Shown here piece by piece: positions 16,641-24,824 of a stretch of DNA of 51,589 nt (positions are counted from its first letter, which is position 1; each line of letters starts with the position of its first letter). The stretch comes from Rhodopirellula sp. (GTDB lineage: Bacteria > Planctomycetota > Planctomycetia > Pirellulales > Thermoguttaceae), in the NCBI GenBank assembly GCA_012728855.1, contig JAAYEH010000310.1, forward strand, positions 1-51,589. The letters run 5' to 3'. A program made the translations under genes and the position numbers. The notes below the pieces were generated by a model that had not been told where the DNA came from, searched no databases, and saw only the letters and a list, made by a program, of their open reading frames with translations.

Positions 16641-18047
16641 ATGCGGTGTGACAAGACGACGTTTGCACTGTTCTTCGGCAATCGGGGTTTCTTTCCTGCT
16701 TCGCTGCTTGAGAGTGCGCGCGGGGAGCTGACGGAGATCCTGGGCAGGCTCGGGCACAAGACGATCGTCATGGACGCTTCCGCCACGCGGCATGGAGCGG
16801 TGGAGACTCCGGACGAGGGCGAAAAGTATGCGAACTTCCTCCGTCAGCATCGCGGCCAGTTCGGCGGCATCGTCCTCTGTCTTCCCAATTTCGGCGATGA
16901 AACCGGGGCCACACGCGCGCTGAAGGAGTGCGGCGTGCCGATCCTGATTCAAGCCTACCCGGACGAACTCGCCAAAATGGCTCCCGCCGTCCGGCGCGAC
17001 GCCTTCTGCGGGAAGTTTTCGATCATGGACGTGTTTGCCCAGCACGGAATCCCCTTCACCGCCTTGACGCCGCACACCGTCGATCCGAAGAGCGAGCGGT
17101 TTGCGGCAAACATCGATTACTTCGACCGGCTCTGCCGCGTGGTCAACGGAATGAAGGGCATGGTGGTCGGCGCCGTCGGCGCGCGGACGACGGCATTCAA
17201 GACGGTGCGGATCGACGAGTTGGCGTTGGAGCGGCACGGCATTACCGTGGAGACGCTCGACCTCTCCGATATTCTCGCCCGCGTCCACGCGCTGGTGGAC
17301 TCCAGCGATGCCCTGGCCGCAAAGGCGGATCGCCTCCGCGGCTTCAGTTCATGGGCGGGTATTCCGGAAGAAGCGTTCGCCAAAATCGCGCGACTGGGAG
17401 TTGTGCTGGACGAGGTGATCGCCGAGTACAAGATGGACGCATTGGCGCTGCGGTGCTGGGTGGAGATGCAGCGGTTGCTCGGCATTTCTCCCTGCGTGTT
17501 GCTCGGCGAATTGAACGACCGCGGCGTGCCGGCGGCGTGTGAGGTGGATATCGGCAGCGCCGTCACCATGGCCGGTCTGTCGCTGGCGTCGGGTAGGCCG
17601 TCGATGTGCCTCGATTGGAACAATAATTACGGCGACGCCGAGGAAAAGTGCATCTTGTTTCATTGCGGACCGGTCGCTTCAAGCCTCATGACCGGCCAGG
17701 GCAAGATCTCCGACCACGCCATCCTGGCCAACGCGGTCGGCGAGGGATGCGGCTATGGCTGCAACGAGGGCCGAATCGCGGCGACGCCGATGTCCTTCGG
17801 CAACTTGCTCACCAAAGACGGCCGACTCCACTTCTATCTTGGCGAAGGCCGAATGACGGCCGACCCGATCCCGGCGGATTTCTTCGGCTGCGCCGGCGTT
17901 GCGGAAATCGGCGATCTGCAAAGGAAACTCCAGACGATCGGATATCTCGGGCACCGCCACCACGTCGGCGTGACGCCCGGCCACGTCGCCGCGCCGGTCC
18001 GGGAGGCATGGGAGAAATACCTCGGTTACGACGTCACTCTGCTCTGA
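16641..18047 (+). CDS. L-fucose/arabinose isomerase-family protein
   Basis: 468 residues. The two Rossmann-like N-terminal parts (GIVLCLPNFGDETGATRALK, GMVVGAVGARTTAFKTVRID) and the C-terminal segment with CEVDIGSAVTMAGL, CLDWNNNYGDAEEKCILFHC and GRMTADPIP follow the L-fucose isomerase superfamily. Its members interconvert aldoses and ketoses using Mn2+. Candidate metal ligands are the acidic residues in GELNDRG and CEVDIG and the His in LFHCGP. GGAGGG lies upstream of the ATG at 16641. Downstream of an alpha-galactosidase, it probably handles a released sugar or derivative, but the substrate cannot be read from sequence. Confidence 0.8.
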   Translation: MRCDKTTFALFFGNRGFFPASLLESARGELTEILGRLGHKTIVMDASATRHGAVETPDEGEKYANFLRQHRGQFGGIVLCLPNFGDETGATRALKECGVPILIQAYPDELAKMAPAVRRDAFCGKFSIMDVFAQHGIPFTALTPHTVDPKSERFAANIDYFDRLCRVVNGMKGMVVGAVGARTTAFKTVRIDELALERHGITVETLDLSDILARVHALVDSSDALAAKADRLRGFSSWAGIPEEAFAKIARLGVVLDEVIAEYKMDALALRCWVEMQRLLGISPCVLLGELNDRGVPAACEVDIGSAVTMAGLSLASGRPSMCLDWNNNYGDAEEKCILFHCGPVASSLMTGQGKISDHAILANAVGEGCGYGCNEGRIAATPMSFGNLLTKDGRLHFYLGEGRMTADPIPADFFGCAGVAEIGDLQRKLQTIGYLGHRHHVGVTPGHVAAPVREAWEKYLGYDVTLL

Positions 18048-18053
18048 GAAACT

Positions 18054-19346
18054 CTATCCGACTTCCGGCAATTCGTATCCCTTCCGCCGCGGGCGAGTCA
18101 GGTAAGCATTGGCTTCCGGATCGTCGATGAACTGTTCCGTTTCCGGATTCCATCGCAGCCGTCGGCCGAGCAAACGGGCGAGGTTCGCCAGGTGGCAAAC
18201 GCTGATCGAGCGGTGGCCGATCTCAACGTCGGCGGTGGGCAGCTCGCGGGTCTTGATGCAGTCGAGCCAGTTCTGGATGTGAGGCCGGGCAATCCAGCCC
18301 TCGCCTTCCCACTTTTCCGCGTCGGCCGGCTGCGGCGGTTCTTTGATGAAGTCAGGCGGATTGGTGACGAACTTGTTGCGGTTGATTTCGATCTTGCAGT
18401 CGGAGCCGGTGAAGATGCCGCCGCCCATCGGCCCTCGCTCCAAATCGTAATAGACCGTCACATCGTTGGCGTAGCGCATCCGCACTTTGCCGTTGGGCCC
18501 GGGGGTGATCGGCCGGATTTCGACCGGTCCGCTGCGACACATGCCCAGCGCCCACTGGATCTGGTCCACTCCGTGCGCTCCCCAGTTGGTCATCTCGCCG
18601 CCCGAGTAGTCGCGCCAGCCCATCCAGCCGAACTGCAGGGCGTGGTTGAAAGGTCGCCCGGCGGTCGGCCCCTGCCAGCGGTCCCAATCGTCTCCTGCGG
18701 GCACCGGTTGGGCGGGCAGCCCGTCGTAGTCGCGCGGGCCGCTGTAACAAACTCCCTGTACCGCCTTGAGTGAGCCGATTTTGCCCGATCGCACCAACTC
18801 GCAGGCGAAACGGTTCATCTCCATCGATCGCTGCTGGCTGCCGACCTGGAAAACAGTCTTGTGCTTCCGCGCGTGCTCGACGAGCCGGCGACCTTCGGCG
18901 ATGGTGACCGTCAGCGGTTTCTCGGCATAGACATCGAGGCCCGCCTGACAGGCGTGGATGCAAGGCAGCACCCGCGCATGGTCCGGAGTGGCGATGACCA
19001 CCGCGTCGAGACGCTCCGCATCGATCATCGCCTCATAGTATTGGTAAGTCTTCCAATCGGCCTTCTTCTGCTGGAGCGTCTCGTTCATTCGGCTGGCATA
19101 ACAATCGCTGATGGCCACGATACGGCCGTCCTCGGGCACGTGGTCCATCAACTGCCGAGCCCGTCCGCCGGTTCCAATGAAACCGAGAATCACGCGGTCG
19201 TTTGCTCCCGGTCGCCCTGGGGCCGACAGTGCCGTTGCCGGAATCAGCGACGGCACGGCCACCGCGGCGGCCCCCAAGGCCGCCGCCCCGCGCAGGAAGT
19301 GGCGGCGAGTCGGGCGAGGGCGTCTACTACTGTGGAGAGATGTCAT
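18054..19346 (-). CDS. Tat-exported Gfo/Idh/MocA-family oxidoreductase
   Basis: 430 residues with a Tat signal (RPTRRHFLRGAAALGAAAVA), NAD-binding fold (VILGFIGTGGRARQLMDHV), the signature LDVYAEKPLTVTIAEGRRLV, and the C-terminal domain with WMGWRDYSGGEMTNWGAHGV. It resembles the oxidoreductase at 11825 in layout but not closely in sequence, so they are paralogues rather than a recent duplication. It converges on the isomerase-like gene with only 6 bp between stops. Confidence 0.9.
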   Translation of the reverse strand: MTSLHSSRRPRPTRRHFLRGAAALGAAAVAVPSLIPATALSAPGRPGANDRVILGFIGTGGRARQLMDHVPEDGRIVAISDCYASRMNETLQQKKADWKTYQYYEAMIDAERLDAVVIATPDHARVLPCIHACQAGLDVYAEKPLTVTIAEGRRLVEHARKHKTVFQVGSQQRSMEMNRFACELVRSGKIGSLKAVQGVCYSGPRDYDGLPAQPVPAGDDWDRWQGPTAGRPFNHALQFGWMGWRDYSGGEMTNWGAHGVDQIQWALGMCRSGPVEIRPITPGPNGKVRMRYANDVTVYYDLERGPMGGGIFTGSDCKIEINRNKFVTNPPDFIKEPPQPADAEKWEGEGWIARPHIQNWLDCIKTRELPTADVEIGHRSISVCHLANLARLLGRRLRWNPETEQFIDDPEANAYLTRPRRKGYELPEVG

Positions 19347-19582
19347 GGGGTGTGGCTCCGTTGTTTTGCCCTATTCAGGAACGCTCTGTCTTTCCGGCCT
19401 CCGACTCCAGGGATCAACAAGATGCTGGCGAAGTCGGGTGGATGGTGGCAGGCGGAAATTGGTATATAATTGTCGAGGGATGGCGGCAATCGCCTTTTCG
19501 AGAGTGGCCGTGCAGGCTACCTGCGGGTGCTCTGTACTGGGTGTCTATTGAAGATGTCCTGTTTTAGTCGAGGTCAACTCCA

Positions 19583-19834
19583 ATGCGCATCGAACTGCCA
19601 AACGACGTCAACGACTTTGTCAAGGGGCTTGTATTCAGTGGCCGCTTTGAGTCGGAAGAGGCCGCCATCGCCGAAGGGCTGCGCTTGCTGAGGTCGCGTG
19701 AGCAGTTGCGTTCGGAGGTTGCGAAGGGATTTAAGCAGTTGGATGGCGGGCAGTGGGTGGATGGTGACGAGGTTTTCGACGAAGTGCATCGCGAGATCGA
19801 TGCCATCGAAGACGATCGAAGTCCGGCGACTTGA
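19583..19834 (+). CDS. parD: ParD-like antitoxin
   Basis: 83 residues with a ribbon-helix-helix start (IELPNDVNDFVKGLVFSGRF, then ESEEAAIAEGLRLLRSRE), as in ParD/CopG antitoxins. A charged, probably disordered tail should bind the toxin. The stop overlaps the start of the ParE-like gene by 4 bp, the usual toxin-antitoxin coupling. Such antitoxins repress their own promoter, which would lie in the 236 bp upstream. Confidence 0.82.
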   Translation: MRIELPNDVNDFVKGLVFSGRFESEEAAIAEGLRLLRSREQLRSEVAKGFKQLDGGQWVDGDEVFDEVHREIDAIEDDRSPAT

Positions 19835-20130
19835 AGGCTGAGCCAATGCCACGACTGCGATTTTCGCACGATGCGAGAGCCGACCTGCGGGACATTGCGC
19901 GATTCATTGCACGCGACAAACCAATCGCGGCACGACGGTGGGTCGAGCGGATCAAAGCGAAGTGCCGTCTGGTAGCGAAGCAACCGGACCTTGGGGAAAT
20001 ACGTGAAGACTTGGGACCAGCCGTCCGTTCCACATTGGTCGGCAGCTACGTGATCTTCTATCGCCATTAAGGCGCCGTCCTGGAAATATCCCGAGTGGTT
20101 CGTGGCGACCGCGACATCCGGTCGATTTGA
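19831..20130 (+). pseudogene. parE: ParE-like toxin interrupted by an in-frame stop
   Basis: RelE/ParE-fold toxin. The readable part (79 codons) has FSHDARADLRDIARFIARD, helical KPIAARRWVERIKAKC, and VGSYVIFYRH just before TAA at 20068-20070. Reading on in the same frame gives GAVLEISRVVRGDRDIRSI and then TGA at 20128. That is exactly the final strand and helix expected of ParE (family form: VEILRVLHGARD). So the stop probably arose by mutation and removes the last 19 residues, including the conserved basic RVVRGDRD. The truncated toxin is likely inactive. A functional short toxin or a sequencing error are the alternatives. Confidence 0.75.
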
Positions 20131-20186
20131 TTCAACCGTTCCCGAGAGGAATTGCGGAATTCGAGAGCATTGGTGCAGGTCCATGT

Positions 20187-22457
20187 TTACATCTCGAAGA
20201 GGTATAGCCCTTCTTTGCCGGGAGCGATGATATCGAGTCGCTCATCGCCCGTGACGTCCTCGACCCAGAAATAGATACCCACTCCGCTGGCTTCGCCCGC
20301 TTTGCCGTAGTCGATCGTGTGGGGCGTGAAGACGCCCTTCTTGTCAAAGTCGAAGTACCGGACGAAGACCGGGTCTTCGGCGCCCGGATCGCGGCCGTTG
20401 TGGGCGTAGTAGCGTTTGCCGCTGACCAGCTCGACGCGGCCGTCACCGTCAATGTCGGCCAGCAGCATGTCGTGATATTGCGACGCCTGCTCGTCGATCG
20501 CATGCTGGATCCAGGTGCGGCCGCCTTTCTCGTCGACCTTCTGTTCGACCCAAAAAAGCCCGTAGCCGTGGCCGTTGCCGTAAATCAGATCGGCAAGGCC
20601 GTCTTCCTGAACGTCATACACGAGAACGGGGACGCTGGCCCTTTCCAGGAGGAATTCTTCATGGTGTTTCCACTCGCCGCCGAACGGATCGGCGGGTGCT
20701 TCGAGCCAGCCGGTGGGGATGACGAAATCGCCGCGTCCGTCGCCGTTGACGTCGCCGAAACCGAGCCCGTGGCCACAGCCGCCCTGCCGGACGATGTGTT
20801 TGTCGAATTTCCCCGTCCCCTTGCCGGAGGAGTCCCGCACAAGACGATAGAAGACCACGTTGCCTCCCGCGTTGGGCACGATTTCGACGTGGCCGTCGCC
20901 ATCGACGTCCCAGAATCGACTCGTTTCGATCGGTCCGGGCTGATCGATCTCGTGACGCATCCAATCGCCCGCCGCTCGGGCGTTGCCGGGGTTCTCGTAC
21001 CAGGAAAGCGTCTTGCCGAACCAACCGCCGCTGACAATATCCGCCCGGCCGTCGCCGTTGACGTCCATCGGGTAGTCGTGGAACGAGTCGTGATAGCCGC
21101 TTTTGGCCTCGATCGTGCGGAACTTGACCGCCTTGGCGAAGTCCGGCCCCGCGTACCAGTAGTCGCCGGAGACGATATCCTTTCGGCCGTCGCCATCGAC
21201 ATCGCAGACCGAAGCGGCTTCAAACGGCCGATCGCTGATCTTTCTTCGCTTGAATTGCGTCTTCGTCGGTTCTTCGAGGCCCTGAATCTCCTCGAGCGTA
21301 ACCGGCACTCCCCGCGCGCGGCGAATGTCGTCGGCCAGCGCCGTCCACGTCGGGCCGTCGGCCGTGAGGGTGTGCGAGGCAAGCCACTTCGCGTCGCTTT
21401 CGTTGGCTGTCACTGCATCGAGTGGATCAAGATCCTTGGGGGCTTTCGTCGCGGCATCCACCTCAACCGTGACCGCCGCGATTCGCGGGCGCGGCGACTG
21501 CGGCGACGCGCGCCGCAGTTCAACTCTCACGACCGGCTGATTCTTCGGCCGAATCGCCAGCATGTACTGAGTGCCGTCGCCGATCGGCAGCATGTGCGAC
21601 GTGTCGGCTCGGGTCGCAGTCTTGTAAGGGCTTTCCAGGGTGAACCCATAGATGAGCGGGTAAGTTTCTTTCGATTTATCCATATAGACGACATCGATCT
21701 GGCCACAGCTTTCCAAGACCCGTGTGGCAGGGACAGTGCAGCCGAGCACGAAGAGCCGTTTCACGGGACAGCCGATTCGAATCTGGCCGACGCCTTGCTC
21801 GGGAACCCAAGTAAAAGTGTCCTCATAGACACGGAAGGGAACGGGGCCTTCCGTGAGAACGGTTGAAGGCCGCGGTTGTCCTTCGGAACCGTCGGCGATG
21901 GACTGCCAATCGCGGGGAATTCCCCGGCGGAAGTCGACCGTCAGTGCGGGGCCTGCGTCGATGGTCTCGATGCCGAGCCAGGCATAGGACCGCTCGGAAT
22001 TGCCGTCGACGACCCGGATGCGGACAGTGCGGCCTTTCAGATCTGCAACTTCCCACTGCTGCGGCACGAGGGCGTCGTTACCCGGCGCCGGAGTCTTGCG
22101 AAGTTCGGCGCCCGTCTTGTTGTCGATCAGCGCGATGAAGTTCTGGCCTTTTCCGCCCTCCTTGCCGTCGTGACCGCGGATCGCGAACCGGATCGCATCG
22201 ACCGCGATGACGAAAGGAGGAGAGCCGATCGCCCCGGTCTGTGCCTCGCCCCCGACGAGGGAAGAGAGATAAGGCTCGGTCGCTCGATTCGCCCCGTCGC
22301 GATTGTGGATTCCCCAGGTCTTGGCGGCGACCTTTGGGCATTGCGCGGCGTAGAACCGCGGCGAATCGGCGGCCAGGGCCGGACAACACACCAACAACAT
22401 CAGGAGCGCCGCGGTCGTCCAAGACGCTGCCAGAAATCGCGAAAACTGTGAAACCAT
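20187..22457 (-). CDS. Exported FG-GAP/VCBS repeat protein
   Basis: 756 residues. A signal peptide (AALLMLLVCCPALAA) precedes a beta-sandwich region at about 30-170 resembling NPCBM-type modules (FVIAVDAIRFAIRGHDG, VRIRVVDGNSERSYAWLGIE). A second sandwich region follows, then seven FG-GAP/VCBS-type repeats with calcium-loop motifs such as DVDGDGRKDIVSGD, DVNGDGRADIVSGG, DVNGDGRGDFVIP and DIDGDGRVELVSGK. These form a beta-propeller like integrin alpha. No catalytic domain is evident; adhesion or glycan binding is likely. GGGAGG precedes the ATG. Confidence 0.85.
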   Translation of the reverse strand: MVSQFSRFLAASWTTAALLMLLVCCPALAADSPRFYAAQCPKVAAKTWGIHNRDGANRATEPYLSSLVGGEAQTGAIGSPPFVIAVDAIRFAIRGHDGKEGGKGQNFIALIDNKTGAELRKTPAPGNDALVPQQWEVADLKGRTVRIRVVDGNSERSYAWLGIETIDAGPALTVDFRRGIPRDWQSIADGSEGQPRPSTVLTEGPVPFRVYEDTFTWVPEQGVGQIRIGCPVKRLFVLGCTVPATRVLESCGQIDVVYMDKSKETYPLIYGFTLESPYKTATRADTSHMLPIGDGTQYMLAIRPKNQPVVRVELRRASPQSPRPRIAAVTVEVDAATKAPKDLDPLDAVTANESDAKWLASHTLTADGPTWTALADDIRRARGVPVTLEEIQGLEEPTKTQFKRRKISDRPFEAASVCDVDGDGRKDIVSGDYWYAGPDFAKAVKFRTIEAKSGYHDSFHDYPMDVNGDGRADIVSGGWFGKTLSWYENPGNARAAGDWMRHEIDQPGPIETSRFWDVDGDGHVEIVPNAGGNVVFYRLVRDSSGKGTGKFDKHIVRQGGCGHGLGFGDVNGDGRGDFVIPTGWLEAPADPFGGEWKHHEEFLLERASVPVLVYDVQEDGLADLIYGNGHGYGLFWVEQKVDEKGGRTWIQHAIDEQASQYHDMLLADIDGDGRVELVSGKRYYAHNGRDPGAEDPVFVRYFDFDKKGVFTPHTIDYGKAGEASGVGIYFWVEDVTGDERLDIIAPGKEGLYLFEM

Positions 22458-22473
22458 CGCTGAAGCACCTCCC

Positions 22474-23343
22474 TTAACCGAAGAATGAACCCCATTCTAC
22501 CAAAGCCCGCCAGCAGACGATCCATGCCAGGCTTCCCAGCGCCAGCCAGCCGTGAAAGGGGAATCGCCCACACGACGGCACGAATTTCCCCAGTCCACGC
22601 GTGGCGAGATACGCCAGAGTTGCCGAGCCCGCCAGTATTACTGCCGCCTGCCAGCCGAGAAACAGCCCCACGCACGCCGGCCCCAGACCAATCCCTCCAA
22701 TATGCCCGGCTGCCGTTCGCCCGATGCAAAGACCGAGCACCAGTCCGGCGACGAATCCGACGATCCCGTCGACCACCCCAGCAAGCAGCCCCGGCCATGT
22801 CGGCCAGGCTGGAACCGGATGGAGAAACGGCCAAGCCACTGGAGCGATCAATCCGACCGCAAAGGCCGGCCATGCCAGCCGCCAGGGGATCGAATTCCCG
22901 TCATACTCAATGAACGCCGCCGCCAGCAGAGTCGAGAGCAGCAGGAGATGCCAGGCGACGATGCCGGCCAGCCGCTGCGTCGTCCAATCCAGCAGGATCG
23001 TCGTATCGCCGACCGGCACCGGCCGCGGCGGCAGGTTGCCGCCCAGGCTGAGCAACGCCGCGGCGCCGACGATGAGAAAGACCAGGGCCGTCGTCGCTTC
23101 GACCAACGGGTAGCGTTTCGGAATCGGCACGCCGCAGTCCCGGCAGCGTCCGCCCAGAGCCAGCCAGCCGAAGACCGGCACGTTGTCGTACCAGCGGATC
23201 GGATGTTTGCAGACAGGACAATGCGACCCCGGGTATACCAGACTCTTGCCCGCCGGCAGCCGGTAGACGACCACGTTCAAGAAGCTGCCGATGGTCCCGC
23301 CCAGCGCCGCCAGCCAGAGGAGCACGACGAAGGGCAACATCAT
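22474..23343 (-). CDS. Prepilin-peptidase (A24) family protein, probably catalytically altered
   Basis: 289 residues with about eight hydrophobic helices. The N-terminal part matches type IV prepilin leader peptidases: GTIGSFLNVVVYRLPAG, then two zinc-type Cys pairs, CPVC (42, 45) and CRDC (67, 70), around IRWYDNVPVFGWLALGG and RYPLVEATTALVFL. The usual first catalytic Asp site reads FIEYDGNSIPW (Glu146, Asp148). The GxGD site before FLGWQ reads GGIGLGPACVG with no Asp. The ATG at 23343 has GGAGGAG six bases upstream, so a start at 23436 is rejected. It lies 16 bp upstream of the FG-GAP gene, likely one operon. Peptidase activity is doubtful; the N-methylation half may be retained. Confidence 0.78.
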   Translation of the reverse strand: MMLPFVVLLWLAALGGTIGSFLNVVVYRLPAGKSLVYPGSHCPVCKHPIRWYDNVPVFGWLALGGRCRDCGVPIPKRYPLVEATTALVFLIVGAAALLSLGGNLPPRPVPVGDTTILLDWTTQRLAGIVAWHLLLLSTLLAAAFIEYDGNSIPWRLAWPAFAVGLIAPVAWPFLHPVPAWPTWPGLLAGVVDGIVGFVAGLVLGLCIGRTAAGHIGGIGLGPACVGLFLGWQAAVILAGSATLAYLATRGLGKFVPSCGRFPFHGWLALGSLAWIVCWRALVEWGSFFG

Positions 23344-23458
23344 CCGGTTCTCCTCCAGAATCCATCGCCCGTAGGTCGTGGGAAACACTCGTAATGTGGC
23401 GACAATACCTGATGGTAGCAGGCTGGCTGTGGGCAATCAACGTCCTGCCGTCTCCCTT

Positions 23459-23557
23459 AGAGCCTATCCCAAAACCTCGAGGAGAAGGGGACAGGCACAT
23501 TTTGCTCCGAAGACTCCGCAAAATGAGCCAGTCCCCGACGGTTTTGGGATAGGCTCT
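23459..23557 (+). repeat. Palindromic mobile repeat, subfamily A, copy 2
   Basis: 99 bp with a perfect 18-bp terminal inverted repeat (agagcctatcccaaaacc / complement). The inner core ggggacaggcac and gagccagtcccc flank a second stem (attttgc / gcaaaat). Same orientation as copies 1 and 3, and 62 bp before copy 3. Confidence 0.82.
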
Positions 23558-23619
23558 TATTGAACTTCGGCCATCAACCCGATACGCTGAATGTCTGCTC
23601 GACCCCGGTTCGGCGGGGA

Positions 23620-23726
23620 CTTAGAACCTATCCCAGAACCGCGTCGGGAGAAGGGGACAGGCACATTTTGCTCCGAAGACTCCGAAAAATGAGCCAGTCC
23701 CCAGCGGTTTTAAGATAGGCTCTAAG
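23620..23726 (+). repeat. Palindromic mobile repeat, subfamily A, copy 3 (degenerate)
   Basis: 107 bp with the same core as copy 2, but the outer arms 23620-23640 and 23706-23726 have several mismatches (ttagaacctatcccagaacc against ttagagcctatcttaaaacc). An older copy by this measure. It ends 29 bp before the methyltransferase start and so lies within its promoter or leader. Confidence 0.78.
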
Positions 23727-23755
23727 CAAGATTCCTAAGAACGACTGGCAGCGCG

Positions 23756-24790
23756 ATGATATTCGGCCCGGCATGGACGCGACCTCTCGAACCTGTCACG
23801 GCCGTCGAGGGTGAAGCTCTCCTCACCGTCGTCCGCGCGGCGGCGGAGCGCCTGGTCGCCGATCTGGAGCGGGCAGAACGGCTGACGGAGAACTGGATGA
23901 ACCAGTGGCTCTCCCGCGCCGCGGTGGCGAGCGCGTTTTCCACCTGTCTCAACCATCTGGCGGCGACCGGCTGTTGGGGCGAGGCAAACCAACTGCCGTC
24001 GAGCGAGCTTTGGCGGATCGCCGGTCCGCTGCTGGCGCGAGGCCGCCTGCAGAACCACGCCCGCACCAAACCCCACGGCTACGCCGGCGACCACGAAATG
24101 CTCACCCGGATTTGGCAGCGGTCGTGTTGCGAGGATCCCCTGGGCGGTGTTTTCGATTGGTATTTTTTATCTCAGGCTGCGCCGGAGGCGGTGCGGGCGC
24201 GCCTGGAGCAGATCGCCTCCGCCCTGGCCATGCACTGTCTCGATCGAGAACGGCAAGACTACTGCGTGGTGAGCGTCGGCTCCGGCGCGGCGATCGATAT
24301 CCGTGAGGGCCTCTTGGCGCTGCCAGAAAGCCGCCGACGCCGCGTGCGCGTGCGTCTACTGGACCTGGACCCGCACGCATTGGACTTTGCCGCCGAGGGC
24401 GTGGCGACTTTGTTGCCGGTAGGGGCTTTGTCGTGTCTCCGCACGAATCTCTACCGGCTGCCGCAGCAGTCCCGTGCCACCGAAACCATCCCCTCCGCCG
24501 ACTTGCTTGTCTGCTCCGGCCTGTTCGATTATCTGGCTGACGAACCGGCGAGGGCGATGCTACGGCTCTTCTGGGAGCGAACCGGCGAGGGCGGGATGTT
24601 GCTGGTGGGCAATTTCGCCCCGCACAACCCCACCCGCGCCTACATGGAATGGATCGGCAACTGGTATCTCCGCTATCGCACGGCGGACGAGTTCGAGCGA
24701 ATGGCCACGGAGGCCGGCATCCCGCGCGGTCAATTCACGATCGGCTGCGATCGCACGGGAGTGAATCTGTTTTTGACGGCAAGGAAATAA
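23756..24790 (+). CDS. Class I SAM-dependent methyltransferase-like protein
   Basis: 344 residues. The N-terminal helical part contains TKPHGYAGDHEML, a motif recalled from PhcB-like/extracellular-factor methyltransferases. The C-terminal Rossmann half shows a SAM loop (YCVVSVGSGAAIDI), the acidic strand end VRLLDLDPHAL, ADLLVCSGLFDYL and GGMLLVGNFAPHNPTRAYMEW. It probably methylates a fatty acid or small metabolite, but the substrate is a guess. The MFS gene starts 34 bp downstream, so they are likely co-transcribed. Assignment to the PhcB group is from memory of one motif. Confidence 0.65.
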   Translation: MIFGPAWTRPLEPVTAVEGEALLTVVRAAAERLVADLERAERLTENWMNQWLSRAAVASAFSTCLNHLAATGCWGEANQLPSSELWRIAGPLLARGRLQNHARTKPHGYAGDHEMLTRIWQRSCCEDPLGGVFDWYFLSQAAPEAVRARLEQIASALAMHCLDRERQDYCVVSVGSGAAIDIREGLLALPESRRRRVRVRLLDLDPHALDFAAEGVATLLPVGALSCLRTNLYRLPQQSRATETIPSADLLVCSGLFDYLADEPARAMLRLFWERTGEGGMLLVGNFAPHNPTRAYMEWIGNWYLRYRTADEFERMATEAGIPRGQFTIGCDRTGVNLFLTARK

Positions 24791-24824
24791 CATTCTCCCA
24801 CGGAACCCCCAACGAGGCACACTT

